The notes under the pieces were generated by a model. It was given only the letters and a program-made list of their open reading frames with translations, ran no database searches and was not told the DNA's origin. Both the position numbers and the translations under genes were made by a program. From positions 1 through 64,000 of the forward strand of contig NZ_FXAX01000002.1 of the NCBI RefSeq assembly GCF_900177805.1: a stretch of DNA of 64,000 nucleotides, read 5' to 3'. The DNA is from Fibrobacter sp. UWB13 (GTDB taxonomy: Bacteria; Fibrobacterota; Fibrobacteria; Fibrobacterales; Fibrobacteraceae). Positions 16,430 through 26,031 of the stretch are shown here, piece by piece; position 1 is the first letter of the stretch, and each line of letters opens with the position of its first letter.

Positions 16430-17658
16430 AATTTTTCACCTTCATAAAACAACACAGCAATTTCATCATCATTCATATTTAAAAAACGTTCCGACAAGCA
16501 GCACCCAAGCAACATAAAAAACAACATGTGATAATAACGAGCCCCAGTCAAATCACACACAAAACTGCAAAAATACCATCCAGTAACCACAACAGCAATG
16601 CATTGAACAAATTTATTATTTGACTTCCAAAGCCCCTTATATATTGCATAAAAAAACAACAAAAAATAGAAAAACACATAAACAATTCCTCCATGCATCA
16701 AGAAATTTAGAAAAGGGACCTCCGAGCCAATACGTCCAAACCGCCCATTTGTACCTTCATCAAACCATAAAGAATAATAATGAGCAAAAGCACCTTTTCC
16801 AAACATCCAGCTATTTGTTTTTGTTAAATCTAGAGCCATTTCACGATATAAAAATGTTCTTGTATCAGTAGCAAGGTCCCTATCATCCGTTTTTCCAATT
16901 ATATAAGTTTGAGCTTGTTCAAAAAAAGATGGTTCATTACGATTATTACTATACAACAAAGAAACAAAAAGAAAAAAAGGCAATATTACACAAGAAACAC
17001 AAAAAATTTTTGTAACAGCTAATTTTTTTACAATAAAAACAAGAAAGAATGCAGCAAAAGCAAACAATAGATAAAGAAAATTGGCTCTTGTAGGATTAAG
17101 CCCCAAAGTAGCCCCCAACACTGCATGAAGAACAGCTACACCGATTAGTAGTTTGTAGCTACGTTTAACATAAGGTACAAATACTGGGAGAACTAAAACG
17201 ATAGTGGCTAAAGGAAATTTAAACAGAAAAATAAAAAATGCTCCAATAAGCATATACTGATAATTTATTCTTTCCGCATAAAGAATATTCGCTGGTTCCG
17301 TAGCAAGATATGTAAATAAAGGAGGCAATAAAAGCAATGCACAATATTCATTTCCAAATAAAGTCATCCATTTATTCCCAAAAGCATACATATCAGCATC
17401 TTCATTAAACACGGAACGCAATATGGAAAAAACACTCAAAGCGAGAATTATGCGTAAAATTGCATTTGATATTTTATCAAAATCATTACTCCGAATATAG
17501 CCATATGGGAAAATGAAGGCTGACAAAATCATTAAAGCTGAAAAAATAGTTTTTACAACACCAGGAGCCTGAAAATAAAGCCCCCAAAAGAAGCCTATCG
17601 CTATAGAGGCAATCATCACTAAAACAATAGTCTTTTTCGATTTTATATAAGAATTCAT
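16426..17658 (-). CDS. wzy: O-antigen/exopolysaccharide polymerase (Wzy-like) membrane protein
   Basis: A 410-aa, strongly hydrophobic protein with about ten to twelve predicted membrane segments and a long periplasmic loop (about residues 245-310) carrying several charged residues, the usual Wzy layout. Wzy joins lipid-linked repeat units in the periplasm. Family sequence conservation is low, so the call rests on topology, length and position among glycosyltransferases with a flippase and Wzc in the same cluster. A Wzy-dependent pathway is therefore likely. A+T-rich. Confidence 0.8.
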   Translation of the reverse strand: MNSYIKSKKTIVLVMIASIAIGFFWGLYFQAPGVVKTIFSALMILSAFIFPYGYIRSNDFDKISNAILRIILALSVFSILRSVFNEDADMYAFGNKWMTLFGNEYCALLLLPPLFTYLATEPANILYAERINYQYMLIGAFFIFLFKFPLATIVLVLPVFVPYVKRSYKLLIGVAVLHAVLGATLGLNPTRANFLYLLFAFAAFFLVFIVKKLAVTKIFCVSCVILPFFLFVSLLYSNNRNEPSFFEQAQTYIIGKTDDRDLATDTRTFLYREMALDLTKTNSWMFGKGAFAHYYSLWFDEGTNGRFGRIGSEVPFLNFLMHGGIVYVFFYFLLFFYAIYKGLWKSNNKFVQCIAVVVTGWYFCSFVCDLTGARYYHMLFFMLLGCCLSERFLNMNDDEIAVLFYEGEKL

Positions 17659-17689
17659 AATTAAAAAATACTAAATCAACAAAAAAGAT

Positions 17690-18709
17690 CTATATTTTTT
17701 TTAAAACATCACTCGTTTGTTTCGCAATTTCAGTCCACGAAAAATATTTTTGCACATACGCAGAAAGTCCATAATTATATTTCGGGCGCAAAGCCGCTTT
17801 TATCGCAAGAATTGTTTTGTCAATATCCATTTCCGTTACGGAAATATATTCTTCAGGAATATAACTGTTATCAGGATAATTCGAAGCAACAACAAGATTG
17901 CAACCCGTAGCCCCCGCTTCAAGAACTGCATTATTTGCAGTATAACGAATCAAAGGCAAAAATAGGACAGAACATTGACAATACAATTTTTTCAATCGTT
18001 CATCAGAAATTCCGTTATGGAAAAGAATACGTGAATGTTTTTTTATTTTTTGTTGATTTTTCTCGCTAGCAACAACATTTATAACTAGGGATGGGTCTTC
18101 GATCAAAAGCCGTTGGTACACCCTATCTGCAAAGTCATAATCTCTAAGCCAGTTTCCAACTGTCAGCAGCATATGTTCTTTATGAATAGATTCTTCAGGT
18201 CTATAAAAATCAGTACATATACCATGAGGAATAAAAAAAACGTTTTTTCGTCCTGTAACACATTCAAACTTTTCTAATTCTGATTTTCCAACTAGAATCA
18301 CCGCATCCAATTCTTTCAGATAGTTCAAAAAACGAGGATTATGTTCAAACCATTCAAACGGCTGATGAAAAGTACAAACATATTTATTTTCTTTTCGCAA
18401 AAGCCATTTCGGCAACCTAAAGAATATATTTTCACCATAAATAAAGTGAAAAACATTGTTTTTGGAGATACATCCAATTTGAATAACTTTCAGAAGATAG
18501 AAAGGAATATCGGGAATATGAAACAATACATTACACAATTTGTGAATGATTCGTCTAAACAATTTTTTTGAAGCACAATTTTCAATATACTGCTGGCAGT
18601 TAATCTTTTTATTATATGCAAGAAAATCTGATATTTTATCATATCCTGCATGAGTGTTTCTATGGTGAGAAAACGCAAAGCCTAAATAGATGATTTTTCT
18701 TTCACTCAT
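17690..18709 (-). CDS. Glycosyltransferase, GT-B fold
   Basis: A 339-aa protein with a GT-B layout: an N-terminal acceptor half with YVCTFHQPFEWF, a donor half beginning HMLLTVGNWLRDYDFADRVY, and NNAVLEAGATGCNLVVASN at the sugar-nucleotide site, where the glutamate of AVLEAGA matches the conserved GT4 position. It lies 16 bases after the pyruvyl transferase gene and 31 bases before the polymerase. Substrate unknown. Confidence 0.83.
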   Translation of the reverse strand: MSERKIIYLGFAFSHHRNTHAGYDKISDFLAYNKKINCQQYIENCASKKLFRRIIHKLCNVLFHIPDIPFYLLKVIQIGCISKNNVFHFIYGENIFFRLPKWLLRKENKYVCTFHQPFEWFEHNPRFLNYLKELDAVILVGKSELEKFECVTGRKNVFFIPHGICTDFYRPEESIHKEHMLLTVGNWLRDYDFADRVYQRLLIEDPSLVINVVASEKNQQKIKKHSRILFHNGISDERLKKLYCQCSVLFLPLIRYTANNAVLEAGATGCNLVVASNYPDNSYIPEEYISVTEMDIDKTILAIKAALRPKYNYGLSAYVQKYFSWTEIAKQTSDVLKKI

Positions 18710-18725
18710 TTAATCAACTCCGACT

Positions 18726-19832
18726 TCATCTGGGCATGGAATCAAAAAATAACATGGATTCAGCCCGCTCTTTTTGAAGAACTGCATTGGCTTCGCTAAA
18801 ATCAATGTCTTCGCTGAAAAAAGATTCATCAAGGTTTTCTTCTGAGCATACCTTTCGGTTTATAAGATTTGTCTTTTCCAAAAGGCTGTCTATGCGGCTG
18901 CTGAACCTGTCTGGTGCCACAGTGACAAAGTTCTTGTTGAAATTGATTGAAAAGGCTGTCCCATGAAAAGAACTCACCACGACATAGGATGAATGTAAAA
19001 TTGCGGACAGGAACATGTCGGGAGTGGCGTAATAAATATGGGAATCACAATCCGGGATTTCCTTTGATGTTCCCGTGTAGCTGACTTCGACTACTTTCAA
19101 CCCTTTTTTCTGTGCAATTTTGCGTGCTATTCTTGAAATGATGAAATCCCGTTCTTTCGATTCGACTGAATACACCAACAAGTACGGCTCCGTTACAATT
19201 CTTGGAGCTGCATATTTCGTCCATTCGTTCCTGTCAAGCAGCAACGTCGGATCCAGAACTTCCTTGGCGGAGATTCCTATTTGTTTTAGCAGATCCACGG
19301 CATTTTTTTCACGAACCGTTATGCAGTCGTATTCGTCCAGCAGTTGCTTGGTTTCCGCTTTGTATTGTTCCGGGATTTCGGACATTCCTATGCTTGCGGC
19401 ATAGGCTAATTTTGGGGCATTCTTGGGGGCGAACGCCAAATAGAAAGCCTTGTCAATCCCGTGATTGTGGCTTGTATTCCAAACTTGGTCACTGCCTGTC
19501 AAATATATGTCAGCCTTGGGAGGGTCTTTCTCAAGTTCCGAATAACTGGAGTATTGTTTAGTAAGACTCACGTATTGGGAAATGAACTTGTGGCAAAGCT
19601 TGATTTGGTTTATCCATTTATTTGGAAATAAAAAGTCTCTGATTAATCTTATCGGATCGAGAAACGGGGTCCATTTTCTTAGCCTGCTTTTGGGAAACAG
19701 ACATTTGCGTTTATAGCGAATAATTTCAACTTTTACGCCATGCCGTTCCAGGACCAGGGTCAGTGCCAGGGCCTGTAGGTACGTTCCAAAGTTCGGGTTG
19801 TCAAAGATTGTGATTAGCGATACTTTTTTCAT
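18726..19832 (-). CDS. Polysaccharide pyruvyl transferase family protein
   Basis: The 368-aa protein matches the CsaB/WcaK-type family (PF04230), which adds a pyruvate ketal from phosphoenolpyruvate to sugars. Seen are the N-terminal NFGTYLQALAL, LTGSDQVWN (about residue 113) and VVSSFHGTAFSI (about residue 285), the family's signature motifs. Pyruvylation would add negative charge to the polymer. It starts 6 bases after the F420-dehydrogenase-like gene, a pairing seen in many polysaccharide clusters. Base composition is less A+T-rich than the glycosyltransferases that follow. Confidence 0.9.
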   Translation of the reverse strand: MKKVSLITIFDNPNFGTYLQALALTLVLERHGVKVEIIRYKRKCLFPKSRLRKWTPFLDPIRLIRDFLFPNKWINQIKLCHKFISQYVSLTKQYSSYSELEKDPPKADIYLTGSDQVWNTSHNHGIDKAFYLAFAPKNAPKLAYAASIGMSEIPEQYKAETKQLLDEYDCITVREKNAVDLLKQIGISAKEVLDPTLLLDRNEWTKYAAPRIVTEPYLLVYSVESKERDFIISRIARKIAQKKGLKVVEVSYTGTSKEIPDCDSHIYYATPDMFLSAILHSSYVVVSSFHGTAFSINFNKNFVTVAPDRFSSRIDSLLEKTNLINRKVCSEENLDESFFSEDIDFSEANAVLQKERAESMLFFDSMPR

Positions 19833-19838
19833 GCTGTT

Positions 19839-21008
19839 CTAACCTAAAAGACGGCGGACTTTGTTGAATAGGCGGCGGATCAAGGTCGGCTTGGCATTCA
19901 ACTGCAGCCTGTACTTTTTTATGATCTGTTTGTAACCTGTTCTTGCCGCGTCCTTGTAAAAGGTATCTCGACCGGTTGGCCTGCTGGAACTTCTTACCAG
20001 CTGTTCGTTTCCGCCGTTGATGGTTTCTGTTATGTCGCGTTTATCGAAAAAAATATCTGATTTTATTGAACCAAATAGAACTTCACCTTTTGGGGTGTTC
20101 ACGGACACCATGGAACATCCGTCCTTGACATCCTCCCAGGCCACATTCCCTATTCCCCAGAAATCGGCTAATGTGATGTCCCCAACTCTATTGGTTGTAG
20201 AATACTTGCAGTGAAAACAGTTAGGACGGTGCATCAGTCCTTTTAGGAAGGCGTCAAGATAAAAAGAATGCAGTCCTTGGATAGGCCTGTTCTCTACCTG
20301 TCCATTTTTTTCATAATCGACATTGGCATTTGTACTCCAGCTGTCTAATTCTCTGAAGTTATACGAAATGAAACCCTTAGTGGAATCCTTTATGTCTTTA
20401 TGGACCCTGGCAAAAAAGGTTGGGGACGGAACTCCGTGGCAGACAATGTCTATGGTGAAAAGATTTTCGGCATGTCTTTTTGCCAGGTTGGTTACGCCTG
20501 CTACTTGGCATGGGGTTCCCGAAAAAAGAACTTTCCGTCCTTTTTTCAGCTCGCCAAGGACTGTTTTCAGTACCAGGGCGTCAATGCAGCTCTGGACATA
20601 CTTGCTTCCTTGTAGCTTGCGTAGGTCATCTTCTGACTTGACAATGACATGGCTTACGAAACCCGTTTCTTCATTTAAGGATGCGCCGACAACGCATCCG
20701 CCGTCTCTTAAGATTCTTCTTGCAAGAACTGTAAAGAGTCCGCCGGATGAACTGTGCCTACGGATTTTTGGGTCCAGGGCCCAGGCCGCATAGACTTCAC
20801 CATCGGATTCCTTTGCCAAAGGATTAATTACGGGGCATATCCTGCGGCATGCATTGCACCCTACGCACTTGTCGTAGTTGATCTGTGGGCGTGGAAAGCC
20901 TTCTGCGTCAAATGTCATTGATATGGCATTTTGTGAACATGCCGCTGCACAGGCTCCGCAGCCGGTGCAGTCATTTTCTGGGCAAAGTTTGACACACACC
21001 TTATCCAT
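19839..21008 (-). CDS. Coenzyme F420 hydrogenase/dehydrogenase beta-subunit-like Fe-S protein
   Basis: A 389-aa protein with two N-terminal 4Fe-4S ferredoxin motifs (CTGCGACAAAC and CVGCNACRRIC, within residues 14-60). The FrhB-like domain that follows shows HSSSGGLFT, VLFSGTPCQVAGV and IVCHGVPSPTFF. Methanogen relatives bind FAD and reduce F420, but members in bacterial polysaccharide clusters have no settled function; a redox modification of a sugar is plausible. It overlaps the flippase gene by 8 bases and precedes the pyruvyl transferase. Confidence 0.88.
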   Translation of the reverse strand: MDKVCVKLCPENDCTGCGACAAACSQNAISMTFDAEGFPRPQINYDKCVGCNACRRICPVINPLAKESDGEVYAAWALDPKIRRHSSSGGLFTVLARRILRDGGCVVGASLNEETGFVSHVIVKSEDDLRKLQGSKYVQSCIDALVLKTVLGELKKGRKVLFSGTPCQVAGVTNLAKRHAENLFTIDIVCHGVPSPTFFARVHKDIKDSTKGFISYNFRELDSWSTNANVDYEKNGQVENRPIQGLHSFYLDAFLKGLMHRPNCFHCKYSTTNRVGDITLADFWGIGNVAWEDVKDGCSMVSVNTPKGEVLFGSIKSDIFFDKRDITETINGGNEQLVRSSSRPTGRDTFYKDAARTGYKQIIKKYRLQLNAKPTLIRRLFNKVRRLLG

Positions 21009-22542
21009 GGCATCTCACCTTTTTTATAAAGACACCCATCTTGTCATTCAACAGGGTTCGCTCGTTTTTCTTCAGTCCCATGAAGTAGACGGATGCCGCT
21101 ACCGAAACCATTGAAATGGAACCGATGATGAACAGTGCAGCCAGTCCCTCCGGCATCCTGAAAAAGAGCAATAGCGGGATCCATATGGAAATGCATACGA
21201 CCTTCAAGATCGGCAGCAGTACTTCCGTTGCGTATTTCGTAAAGGATAGGGATATCATGTTCTTTATGATGAACATCCTTGCCGTATGGGCCAGGATGAC
21301 TGCAACAAAATAGACCCAGTAGACAGACTCGGGACGTCCTCCTGCCTTCAGGACGAAGTAGGATACGGGGGCGATCATGAACATTATGCCGCCAACAACG
21401 ATCTGATAAAGCTTTATTTTTCCTGAAGCCTGCTGCGCACAGCTTATCGCTCCGCCCAGAGAGTCTACTGTGATCAGGGCAAGGAGAATCCGTATGAAGT
21501 TCACGGTGTGTTCTGGAGGCGTACCTAGCCATAGTTTAACGATTATCGGAGCTTCCAGTATCAAAGGCAGAGACAACAGGTACAAGAGGAAGAAACAGTA
21601 CTTTGAACTGGCGAATATCAGCGTGTGCATTCTGTCGAGTTCGTTTTGTGCATAGCTCTTGATAATCTGGGGATTTAGGGCTAGCTGAAAATTCGAACTG
21701 AATCCGACAACTGCGTTTTGTACCTGCACCGCGATACCTCTGGCTGCGTTGACGACAGGGCCGAAGAACATGTTCAGAATCACGTTTAATCCATGGGTGT
21801 ATCCGACAAATGCGACCAGACCAACCATGGACCATCCCGCAAAATTCGAGATTTCTTTAAGGATTTGCTTGTCGAAGACAAATTTGTATCTGCATTCCGC
21901 AAAATGCCGCTTGCAATAAAAACCGTATATGAGTCGTATGACAATGGATAATGCAAACAGCAGTACGGCATATGTTTTCAGGCGATCCCATGGAGAAACA
22001 TCGATGAAATAGGCTATTCCTAATTTCGTAAATGTTTCGAAAATGCTTATGAAAGCAAATGCCGACATTTTTTCATGGGCAATTATGGCCGCATTGTATG
22101 GTACACTAACAAGTCCAACAACAAAAGTAACAACAGAGCACTGCATTACAAAAAACGCAGCATTCAATCGATCTACAGGAATTACCATTTTGTAGGTCAA
22201 AAACCAGTTACCAACCAGCTCTACAAGGACGACGATGAAAATTGAAATTGCTATCTGAATGTTGACTGATGTAGAAAACACTTTATTTAACTTTTCAGGA
22301 TTGCCACGACCAAGTTCAAAAGTGACAAACCTGCTTATTGCTGTAGACAAGCCATTTGAAAATATTGCGAATAAAGCAACAAAGCCCCCCACTACATTAT
22401 ATATTCCAAAATCATCTACTCCAAGAGTTCGCAGAATTACTCGACTAGTAAACAAACTCACAAACATAGTGAGCAACATACGAAAATACAGCAACAAAGT
22501 ATTTTTCGCAATTCTCTTGTTATTTTCGTGTTCTGTAGCCAT
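21001..22542 (-). CDS. wzx: Polysaccharide flippase (Wzx/MATE-like)
   Basis: A 513-aa integral membrane protein with about twelve to fourteen membrane segments, starting KNTLLLYFRMLLTMFVSLFT. This is the typical first helix of polysaccharide-biosynthesis MATE-type transporters, followed by LGVDDFGIYNVVGGFVALF. It would move the undecaprenyl-linked repeat unit across the inner membrane. It is the first gene of the minus-strand polysaccharide run, so the main cluster promoter should lie at 22543-22716, a region shared with the divergent Rpn gene. Confidence 0.9.
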   Translation of the reverse strand: MATEHENNKRIAKNTLLLYFRMLLTMFVSLFTSRVILRTLGVDDFGIYNVVGGFVALFAIFSNGLSTAISRFVTFELGRGNPEKLNKVFSTSVNIQIAISIFIVVLVELVGNWFLTYKMVIPVDRLNAAFFVMQCSVVTFVVGLVSVPYNAAIIAHEKMSAFAFISIFETFTKLGIAYFIDVSPWDRLKTYAVLLFALSIVIRLIYGFYCKRHFAECRYKFVFDKQILKEISNFAGWSMVGLVAFVGYTHGLNVILNMFFGPVVNAARGIAVQVQNAVVGFSSNFQLALNPQIIKSYAQNELDRMHTLIFASSKYCFFLLYLLSLPLILEAPIIVKLWLGTPPEHTVNFIRILLALITVDSLGGAISCAQQASGKIKLYQIVVGGIMFMIAPVSYFVLKAGGRPESVYWVYFVAVILAHTARMFIIKNMISLSFTKYATEVLLPILKVVCISIWIPLLLFFRMPEGLAALFIIGSISMVSVAASVYFMGLKKNERTLLNDKMGVFIKKVRCHG

Positions 22543-22596
22543 AATTCATATTAAGCATTCAATATATGCTTATCCCACCGCCTTATACTCTGTCAC

Positions 22597-22639
22597 CAAC
22601 TGTTTGCAATCTCCATGATTTTGCAAACGGTTGATTGCA
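22597..22639. promoter_or_regulatory. Palindromic sites upstream of the third Rpn gene (copy 3)
   Basis: CAACTGTTTGCAA (22597-22609) is the exact reverse complement of most of the first site seen at the other two loci. TGCAAACGGTTGATTGCA (22622-22639) matches the second site. The last site ends 77 bases before the Rpn ATG, against 74 in copies 1 and 2. The region also lies upstream of the divergent flippase gene, so one binding protein could affect the entire polysaccharide cluster. Confidence 0.55.
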
Positions 22640-22716
22640 AAATTTACAAAGTTCTGTTTTTTCGAAAATTTCCGTTGTAGATTTGAGCCTCTAAACTTAA
22701 CAGAGGAAATCATTTC

Positions 22717-23649
22717 ATGAACCGTATACAATTCATTCAATTCGTCAAAGATGTCCACGAACATCCCGAAAGACTTTCCTACTATCGCCAAAAATACAAG
22801 AACATCTACCCCTTTAGCGATGGCATTTTCAAAATCTTGATGGCTAGCGAAGGCAAGCAGATGAGACTCGTCAAATTCCTTAACGCAATGCTTGGTCTCA
22901 AAGGTAGTGCAGCAATTAAAGAATTTAGTTTTGGAGTTCCAGAAAATCCTGGCGTTCTCAATGACAAGACAGCCATTTTCGACATTTATGGCACTACGCA
23001 AGCGAACGAGCCTGTTCTCATTGAAATCCAGCAAAATTACAATAGGCTTTTTGTCGACAGACTGATTTACTACACATCTCGCGTAATATCTCGCACCGTC
23101 AAGAAGGCTCAAGATTACAAGCTTCCTCATATTTACGTTCTCTCCATTTTGACAGACAATCAGTTCAAAAAAGAGAAAGACCGTTATTTTCATCACATGA
23201 GGTTTGTCCGCAATGAAAATTTTTTCTACAAGAAATTGGATATATTCTTTGTAGAAATCGAAAAATTCTTCAAAATTGAAGATACAATCTTGCCACAGAA
23301 ACGGGAAAGAACAGATCGTGCTGAGATACTGCGTATTTTCAGGGCTATTTTGGAAGAGAAAGAGATTTCTGAAGAAAAATTGGTTAAATTTCTTGATAGC
23401 GACTTTGCTAAGGATGTATCCATGGTAGGGTACACCGACGAAATTCTTCTGAACGAGGTTGACGGTATGACTGATATTCTTTATGAAAAACAAGGGTCTT
23501 TCCTGGATGGTCAGGACGCAAAGGCTCTTGAAGTCGCACACAACCTTTATAACAAAGGCATTGCCAACGATATCATTGCTGAAACAACGGGTGTTCCAAT
23601 CAAGAACATCCGTCGTTGGAAACGCAAAAAGGTTCTGACGAAAGTTTAG
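22717..23649 (+). CDS. Rpn-family recombination-promoting nuclease / putative PD-(D/E)XK transposase (copy 3)
   Basis: A 310-aa relative of the two Rpn genes in the cluster but from a different subfamily. The core reads AIFDIYG then VLIEIQQ (the D...ExQ signature). The N-terminus (KYKNIYPFSDGIFKILMASE) is the classic PDDEXK_2 opening, and the C-terminal NDIIAETTGVPIKNIRRWKR resembles a helix-turn-helix tail. Despite low protein similarity to copies 1 and 2, the roughly 110 bases upstream are nearly the same. Shine-Dalgarno AGAGG lies ten bases before ATG. It converges on gmd with only 30 bases between. Confidence 0.88.
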   Translation: MNRIQFIQFVKDVHEHPERLSYYRQKYKNIYPFSDGIFKILMASEGKQMRLVKFLNAMLGLKGSAAIKEFSFGVPENPGVLNDKTAIFDIYGTTQANEPVLIEIQQNYNRLFVDRLIYYTSRVISRTVKKAQDYKLPHIYVLSILTDNQFKKEKDRYFHHMRFVRNENFFYKKLDIFFVEIEKFFKIEDTILPQKRERTDRAEILRIFRAILEEKEISEEKLVKFLDSDFAKDVSMVGYTDEILLNEVDGMTDILYEKQGSFLDGQDAKALEVAHNLYNKGIANDIIAETTGVPIKNIRRWKRKKVLTKV

Positions 23650-23679
23650 CACTTGGTCCTGATTCAAACCATTCCCCTC

Positions 23680-24777
23680 TTACTTTACCAAGCCCTTTTC
23701 AAGATATTCGGCCAGGTTCGTGCGGGTCACGCTTGCAACGTGGTCGGCGGCAACTTTCTGCATATCGTGGTGGACCATGATCTGCACAAGTTGTTCGAAA
23801 GACGTTGTCTGCGGATTCCAGCCGAGTTCGGCCTTGGCCTTGGTCGGGTCGCCCCAGAGGTTCACCACGTCGGTCGGGCGGTAGAAATCTTCAGAGACGG
23901 CGACGACGGTCTTGCCGGTGGCAACGTCGATGCCCTTTTCGTTCACGCCTTCGCCTTCCCAGCGGAGTTCAATGCCTGCGTGGTGGAAAGCGAGGGTTGC
24001 AAATTCACGGACGGTGTGCTGTACGCCGGTTGCGATCACGAAGTCTTCGGGCTTGTCGTGCTGCAAAATGAGCCACATGCATTCCACGTAGTCCTTGGCG
24101 TAGCCCCAGTCGCGAAGGCTGTCGAGGTTGCCGAGGTACAGGCAGTCCTGCTTGCCCTGGGCAATGCGGGCTGCGGCAAGCGTAATCTTGCGGGTCACGA
24201 ATGTTTCGCCACGGCGTTCGGATTCATGGTTGAAGAGGATGCCGGAGCAGCAGAACATGTTGTAAGCTTCGCGGTATTCCTTGATGATCCAGAAACCATA
24301 GAGCTTGGCCACGGCGTACGGGCTGTACGGGTGGAACGGAGTGTTCTCGTTCTGCGGTACTTCTTCGACCTTTCCGTAGAGTTCGCTTGTGCTGGCCTGA
24401 TAAATACGGCAGGTCTTTTCGAGGTGGTTGGTACGCACAGCTTCAAGCACTCGGAGGACACCTGTAGCATCAACATCGGCGGTGAATTCCGGGGAGTCAA
24501 ACGAAACCTGCACATGGCTCTGGGCCGCGAGGTTATAGATTTCAGTCGGCTGGACCTTGCCCACGACCTTCACGAGGCTCATGGAGTCGCCCATGTCGGC
24601 GTAGTGCAGGTGGAAATTCGGCTTGCCTTCGAGGTGCGCAATGCGTTCGCGGTAGTCCACCGAAGAGCGGCGGATGATACCGTGGACTTCATAGCCCTTG
24701 GAGAGGAGGAATTCAGAAAGATAGGAGCCGTCCTGACCGGTGACGCCTGTGATGAGTGCTACGTTACGCTTATCCAT
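23680..24777 (-). CDS. gmd: GDP-mannose 4,6-dehydratase
   Basis: First step from GDP-mannose to GDP-L-fucose, giving GDP-4-keto-6-deoxymannose with NADP(H). A short-chain dehydrogenase fold is seen from the nucleotide-binding [35 protein letters not shown] (catalytic Ser/Glu region) and the YxxxK motif in [11 protein letters not shown]. Length 365 aa is normal. It overlaps the upstream fcl gene by 8 bases, so the two are co-translated. Composition matches the housekeeping genes rather than the A+T-rich cluster. Supplies fucose, or other 6-deoxy sugars, to the adjacent polysaccharide genes. Confidence 0.96.
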   Translation of the reverse strand: MDKRNVALITGVTGQDGSYLSEFLLSKGYEVHGIIRRSSVDYRERIAHLEGKPNFHLHYADMGDSMSLVKVVGKVQPTEIYNLAAQSHVQVSFDSPEFTADVDATGVLRVLEAVRTNHLEKTCRIYQASTSELYGKVEEVPQNENTPFHPYSPYAVAKLYGFWIIKEYREAYNMFCCSGILFNHESERRGETFVTRKITLAAARIAQGKQDCLYLGNLDSLRDWGYAKDYVECMWLILQHDKPEDFVIATGVQHTVREFATLAFHHAGIELRWEGEGVNEKGIDVATGKTVVAVSEDFYRPTDVVNLWGDPTKAKAELGWNPQTTSFEQLVQIMVHHDMQKVAADHVASVTRTNLAEYLEKGLVK

Positions 24778-25942
24778 TGAGGGATTCCTTGTACCAGTTG
24801 AAGAGTTTCTGTACGCCTTCGTCGATTTCGACCTTGTGAGTCCAGCCGAGGCTGTGGAGCTTGCTCACGTCAATGAGCTTGCGCGGGGTGCCATCGGGCT
24901 TGCTTGCATCAAACACGACTTCGCCTTCGAAGCCGACCGCCTTCACGACGAGTTCGCTGAGTTCGCGGATGGTGAGTTCCTTGCCCGTGCCCACGTTGAT
25001 GTGGCAATTGCGGATTTCACCGAGTTTCGGGATAGCTCCGCCACGGCCAGCGCTGTGGTTACGGTCTACAGCGCCATCGACGCTTGCGCCGTAATGCACG
25101 CTAGAATACTTTTCAATACCGATAATGTCGCTGAAGTTCACGTTCAAGAGCACATGAACGGAGGCGTCAGCCATGTCTTCGCTCCATAGGAATTCACGGA
25201 GCGGCTTGCCGGTTCCCCAGAGGGTCACCTTGTTGTTCTCGATGCCGTACTTGGCGAGAACCTTCAAAATTTCATCTTGCGAGGCATTGCCGTTGATGCC
25301 TTCGACGGGGCGCTTGTCCATATCAACCTTGATGCTATTCCAGTCGTTGTCGTGGATGAGCTTCGCCAGATAAATCTTGCGCATCATGGCGGGCATCACG
25401 TGGCTGTTTTCAAGGTGGAAGTTGTCGTTCGGGCCGTAAAGGTTCGTGGGCATCACGGCGAGGTAGTTGGTGCCGTATTGCAGGTTATAGCTTTCGCACA
25501 TCTTGAGGCCTGCAATCTTTGCGATGGCGTATTCCTCGTTGGTGTACTCGAGTTCGCTCGTGAGGAGGGCATCCTCCTTCATGGGCTGCGGGGCGTTCTT
25601 CGGGTAGATGCATGTAGAGCCGAGGAACAAGAACTTCTTCACGTTGTGGGCGTAGGCTTCGCTGAACACATTGCACTGGATTTTCATGTTCATCATCATG
25701 AAGTCGGCGCGGTAGAGCGAGTTTGCCATAATGCCGCCAACGAAAGCCGCAGCAAGGACTACAGCATCGGGGCGTTCTTCGTCAAAGAACTTCTTGACGG
25801 CATACTGGTCCGTGAGGTCGAGTTCCTTATGGGTACGTCCGACAAGGTTATTGTACCCGCGGGACTTGAGGTTGTTCCAAATAGCAGAACCGACCAACCC
25901 ATGGTGGCCAGCTACATAGATCTTTGAGTTTTTATCAAGCAT
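24770..25942 (-). CDS. fcl: GDP-L-fucose synthase
   Basis: Epimerase/reductase that turns GDP-4-keto-6-deoxymannose into GDP-L-fucose. NADP-binding [18 protein letters not shown] and the active-site YAIAKIAG (Tyr and Lys) are all present. The ATG at 25942 is preferred to an upstream TTG. At 390 aa it is longer than usual (about 310-325 aa); the extra residues lie mainly in a stretch of about 55 residues after [13 protein letters not shown] (about 225-285), including [16 protein letters not shown]. First gene of a two-gene operon with gmd. Confidence 0.94.
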   Translation of the reverse strand: MLDKNSKIYVAGHHGLVGSAIWNNLKSRGYNNLVGRTHKELDLTDQYAVKKFFDEERPDAVVLAAAFVGGIMANSLYRADFMMMNMKIQCNVFSEAYAHNVKKFLFLGSTCIYPKNAPQPMKEDALLTSELEYTNEEYAIAKIAGLKMCESYNLQYGTNYLAVMPTNLYGPNDNFHLENSHVMPAMMRKIYLAKLIHDNDWNSIKVDMDKRPVEGINGNASQDEILKVLAKYGIENNKVTLWGTGKPLREFLWSEDMADASVHVLLNVNFSDIIGIEKYSSVHYGASVDGAVDRNHSAGRGGAIPKLGEIRNCHINVGTGKELTIRELSELVVKAVGFEGEVVFDASKPDGTPRKLIDVSKLHSLGWTHKVEIDEGVQKLFNWYKESLNG

Positions 25943-26031
25943 TGTTAGTGAATCCAAAAGTTAGCTTGACCCACAAAAGCATAATTGCAAGCCAATCTAA
26001 ACAAATTGAAAAATAGAATTTAAGAAAAATA

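Noticed and set aside
23653-24780. Long plus-strand open frame opposite gmd
   Set aside because: It mirrors the codon bias of gmd, which has a full set of family motifs on the minus strand.
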